DNA from: Spirosomataceae bacterium
GTDB taxonomy: Bacteria; Bacteroidota; Bacteroidia; Cytophagales; Spirosomataceae
Reading direction: 5' to 3'
DNA length: 21,739 nucleotides
Assembly (NCBI GenBank): GCA_025455795.1
Contig: JALOLW010000007.1
Location: 1 to 21,739, forward strand
Of the stretch, positions 20,224 to 21,739 are shown one piece after another (positions within the stretch are counted from its first letter, which is position 1; every line of letters starts with the position of its first letter). Position numbers and translations under genes: made by a program. The notes beneath the pieces are model-generated. The model did no database searches, was not told the DNA's origin, and saw only the letters and a program-made list of their open reading frames with translations.

Positions 20224-21165
20224 ATGTCTTCAGAAAAATTGTCTTGCTTAATCATCGGTTCTGGCCCTGCGGGCTACACAGCAGCGGTTTATGCCGCCCG
20301 TGCAGGTCTCAAACCAGTCCTTTATACAGGCGGCCAGCCAGGTGGCCAACTCACCATTACGACCGAAGTTGAAAATTACCCAGGCTATCCCGAAGGCGTA
20401 CAAGGTCCTCAAATGATGATGGATTTTGAGCAACAAGCCCGCCGTTTTGGCACCGATATTCGCTATGGTTTGGCTACCAAAGTAGATTTCTCTGACCCTA
20501 CCAACCACAAGGTCTGGATTGATGATCAGCACCTTATCGAAACCCCCGCGGTGATTATTGCCACGGGTGCATCGGCCAAATGGCTCGGATTGGAGTCTGA
20601 ACAACGCCTCAACGGCTATGGCGTGTCGGCCTGTGCGGTATGCGATGGATTCTTTTTTCGCAACCAAGAAGTAGCCATCGTAGGAGGTGGCGACACCGCT
20701 TGCGAAGAGGCGAGTTATTTGTCAAAACTCTGTAAAAAAGTCTATATGCTCGTGCGTCGTGAGGAGCTTCGCGCGTCGCAAATCATGCAAAATCGCGTAA
20801 AAACAACCCCCAATATCGAAATTCTTTGGAATACAGATACCGAAGAGATTTTGGGTGATACTGGCGTCACAGGCGTGCGCGTCCGCAACAATAAAACCCA
20901 AGAAAGCAGCGTTTTGGACGTGACAGGCTTTTTCGTAGCCATTGGTCACCAACCCAACACAGCTATCTTCCAAGGTTTTATTGACATGGATAGCGCAGGC
21001 TATATCCAAACCATCAAAGGTTCGACCAAAACCAACATCGAAGGTGTATTCGCTTGTGGCGATGCCCAAGACAATATCTACCGTCAAGCCGTCACCGCCG
21101 CAGGAACAGGCTGCATGGCGGCTTTGGATGCCGAGCGGTATTTGGCCGAAAAAGGATTGCATTAA
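20224..21165 (+). CDS. trxB: Thioredoxin-disulfide reductase
   Basis: The 313-residue flavoprotein passes electrons from NADPH through FAD to thioredoxin in the cytoplasm. The FAD motif GSGPAGYTAA is at 12-21, GGQPGGQLTITTEVENYPGY at 36-55, the redox site CAVC at 137-140 followed by DGFFF, the NADPH motif GGGDTACEEA at 154-163, the helix-capping VRRxELRAS at 177-185, the ATG motif IIATGAS at 111-117 and the second FAD motif GVFACGDAQD at 274-283 with RQAVTAAGTGCMAA after it. Length matches the usual 305-320 of the low-molecular-weight class. The ATG at 20224 is directly after the heptamer array; MSSEKLSCLIIGSGPAG is a standard start. No trx gene is adjacent. Confidence 0.97.
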   Translation: MSSEKLSCLIIGSGPAGYTAAVYAARAGLKPVLYTGGQPGGQLTITTEVENYPGYPEGVQGPQMMMDFEQQARRFGTDIRYGLATKVDFSDPTNHKVWIDDQHLIETPAVIIATGASAKWLGLESEQRLNGYGVSACAVCDGFFFRNQEVAIVGGGDTACEEASYLSKLCKKVYMLVRREELRASQIMQNRVKTTPNIEILWNTDTEEILGDTGVTGVRVRNNKTQESSVLDVTGFFVAIGHQPNTAIFQGFIDMDSAGYIQTIKGSTKTNIEGVFACGDAQDNIYRQAVTAAGTGCMAALDAERYLAEKGLH

Positions 21166-21184
21166 TACAAACGATATTCTTCAC

Positions 21185-21220
21185 CTGTCGTGTCACTGCC
21201 CTTCATTGGTGGCACGGCAG
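21185..21220 (+). terminator. Possible trxB terminator hairpin
   Basis: CTGTCGTGTC (21185-21194) pairs with GGCACGGCAG (21211-21220) through ten positions, two of them G-U, around a 16-nt loop. A T-rich stretch begins only about 8 nt later, so termination is plausible but not classical. The arm GTGGCACGGCAG resembles arms of the palindromes at 13016-13068 and in the trxB leader. Confidence 0.45.
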
Positions 21221-21248
21221 AGATAAGTTTTAATTTTTCTTTTCACTC

Positions 21249-21293
21249 CGACCGCTGAGTGGGCATAGATGCGTTCTCCCCGCTCAGTGGCCG
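21249..21293. repeat. Strong 15-position hairpin just upstream of the last gene
   Basis: 21249-21263 pairs with 21279-21293: CGaCCGCTGAGTGGG against CCCGCTCAGTGGcCG, with one A-C mismatch and two G-U pairs, loop of 15 nt. It ends 17 bp before the ATG at 21311 and has no T-run after it. It may be a REP-like element or a 5' leader structure; no known riboswitch was recognised. Confidence 0.55.
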
Positions 21294-21310
21294 TTAAAAC
21301 TACCTAATCA

Positions 21311-21739
21311 ATGAAGGCTAAATTTTCTTTTGTTGCCTTGCTGTTTGCGCTTTTGATAGGAGCAAACGGACAAGCCCAAGAGCGAGGGTTGTTTAAGCGA
21401 AACCCCAAAATCAAACCAAACAAAACGGAGGATGCGCCACCCTCTACGGCTCCCAAACATCAAAAGGATGAATTTGAAGAGTTTGACACGCAGCAAACTC
21501 AAATGCGCTTCACCAACACCTTTGAGCCAGTCAAACCAATCAATCCTACTATCGCCGACGACACTACGGGCAAAATAGACGAGGGAGTAACCACCATCGC
21601 CGAGCAAATAGATTCGATTCAAGTGGGGGATGATTGGGTGCAAGTGGCCGATTATTACGTGATTTGGGACTCTAAGACCATAGACCCGTACAATCTCAAT
21701 CCTCTTGAATTTGAAGACAACGTCGCGCTTCGTTTGTAT
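21311..21739 (+). CDS. Secreted protein, probably M23-type peptidoglycan peptidase, truncated by the window edge
   Basis: Only the first 143 codons are visible, with no stop before the right edge. Residues 1-23 are a signal peptide (MKAKFSFVALLFALLIGANG, then QAQ). A low-complexity Lys/Pro/Glu/Asp-rich stretch follows (about 24-105). From about 107 the segment DDWVQVADYYVIWDSKTIDP, then YNLNPLEFEDNVALRLY, resembles the region just ahead of the M23 (LytM) domain in Cytophagales envelope peptidases, as I recall them. The catalytic HxGxD and HxH motifs would lie outside the window, so the assignment cannot be confirmed here. It starts 145 bp after trxB, behind two hairpins, and is probably its own unit. 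Confidence 0.55.
   Translation, partial: MKAKFSFVALLFALLIGANGQAQERGLFKRNPKIKPNKTEDAPPSTAPKHQKDEFEEFDTQQTQMRFTNTFEPVKPINPTIADDTTGKIDEGVTTIAEQIDSIQVGDDWVQVADYYVIWDSKTIDPYNLNPLEFEDNVALRLY

Overview
This window reads as a chromosomal segment from a member of the Bacteroidota, most likely a Cytophagales bacterium of the Spirosomataceae type (Runella, Spirosoma or Dyadobacter relatives). The reasons are TonB-receptor/DUF4249 and OmpA/PD40 proteins, a giant SBBP/Ig-like cell-surface protein, upstream TAnnTTTG promoter boxes (the Bacteroidota sigma factor pattern), and almost no Shine-Dalgarno sites. No rRNA, tRNA, CRISPR array, insertion sequence or phage gene was seen. Genus-level placement is inference.

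Layout. 1-3115 (minus): the N-terminal 1038 codons of a secreted beta-propeller/PKD/Ig-like repeat protein running off the left edge. 3219-3695 (plus): small outer-membrane beta-barrel protein. 3881-7304 (plus): atpA, a SAM methyltransferase and atpG, closed by two strong hairpin terminators. 7398-9262 (minus): an APH-type kinase and a degenerate ImmA/IrrE-like protein. 9379-12073 (plus): gcvT and a membrane protein combining DUF2231, a c-type heme domain and LRRs. 12082-15779 (minus): DUF4249 lipoprotein and TonB-dependent receptor, translated receptor first. 15868-17664 (minus): gamma-glutamyltransferase. 18014-19930 (plus): PorE-like TPR/PD40/CRD/OmpA protein. 20224-21165 (plus): trxB. 21311-end (plus): start of a secreted protein, probably an M23 peptidase.

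How the genes fit together. Most are household or envelope genes: two F1 subunits, one-carbon metabolism (GcvT), thiol redox (TrxB), glutathione or gamma-glutamyl peptide breakdown in the periplasm (GGT), and outer-membrane uptake (receptor plus DUF4249). No defence system, secondary-metabolite cluster or mobile island is visible.

The most unusual layer is repeat DNA. Two families of 7-bp tandem repeats (AGTnAGC-like and nRATAAC-like) occur at four places, and a 24-bp x3 array, a 39-bp x2 repeat and nested palindromes also occur. Several lie inside the N-terminal coding part of envelope genes: the GGT signal peptide is largely made of heptamer repeats, the receptor's signal peptide has no usual start codon of its own and is reached only through translated repeats, and the DUF4249 lipoprotein signal is preceded by a palindrome plus heptamers. 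A repeat block also separates the best trxB promoter box from trxB. Other points of interest are the methyltransferase gene sitting between atpA and atpG, and the IrrE-like protein that has lost its HExxH zinc motif.
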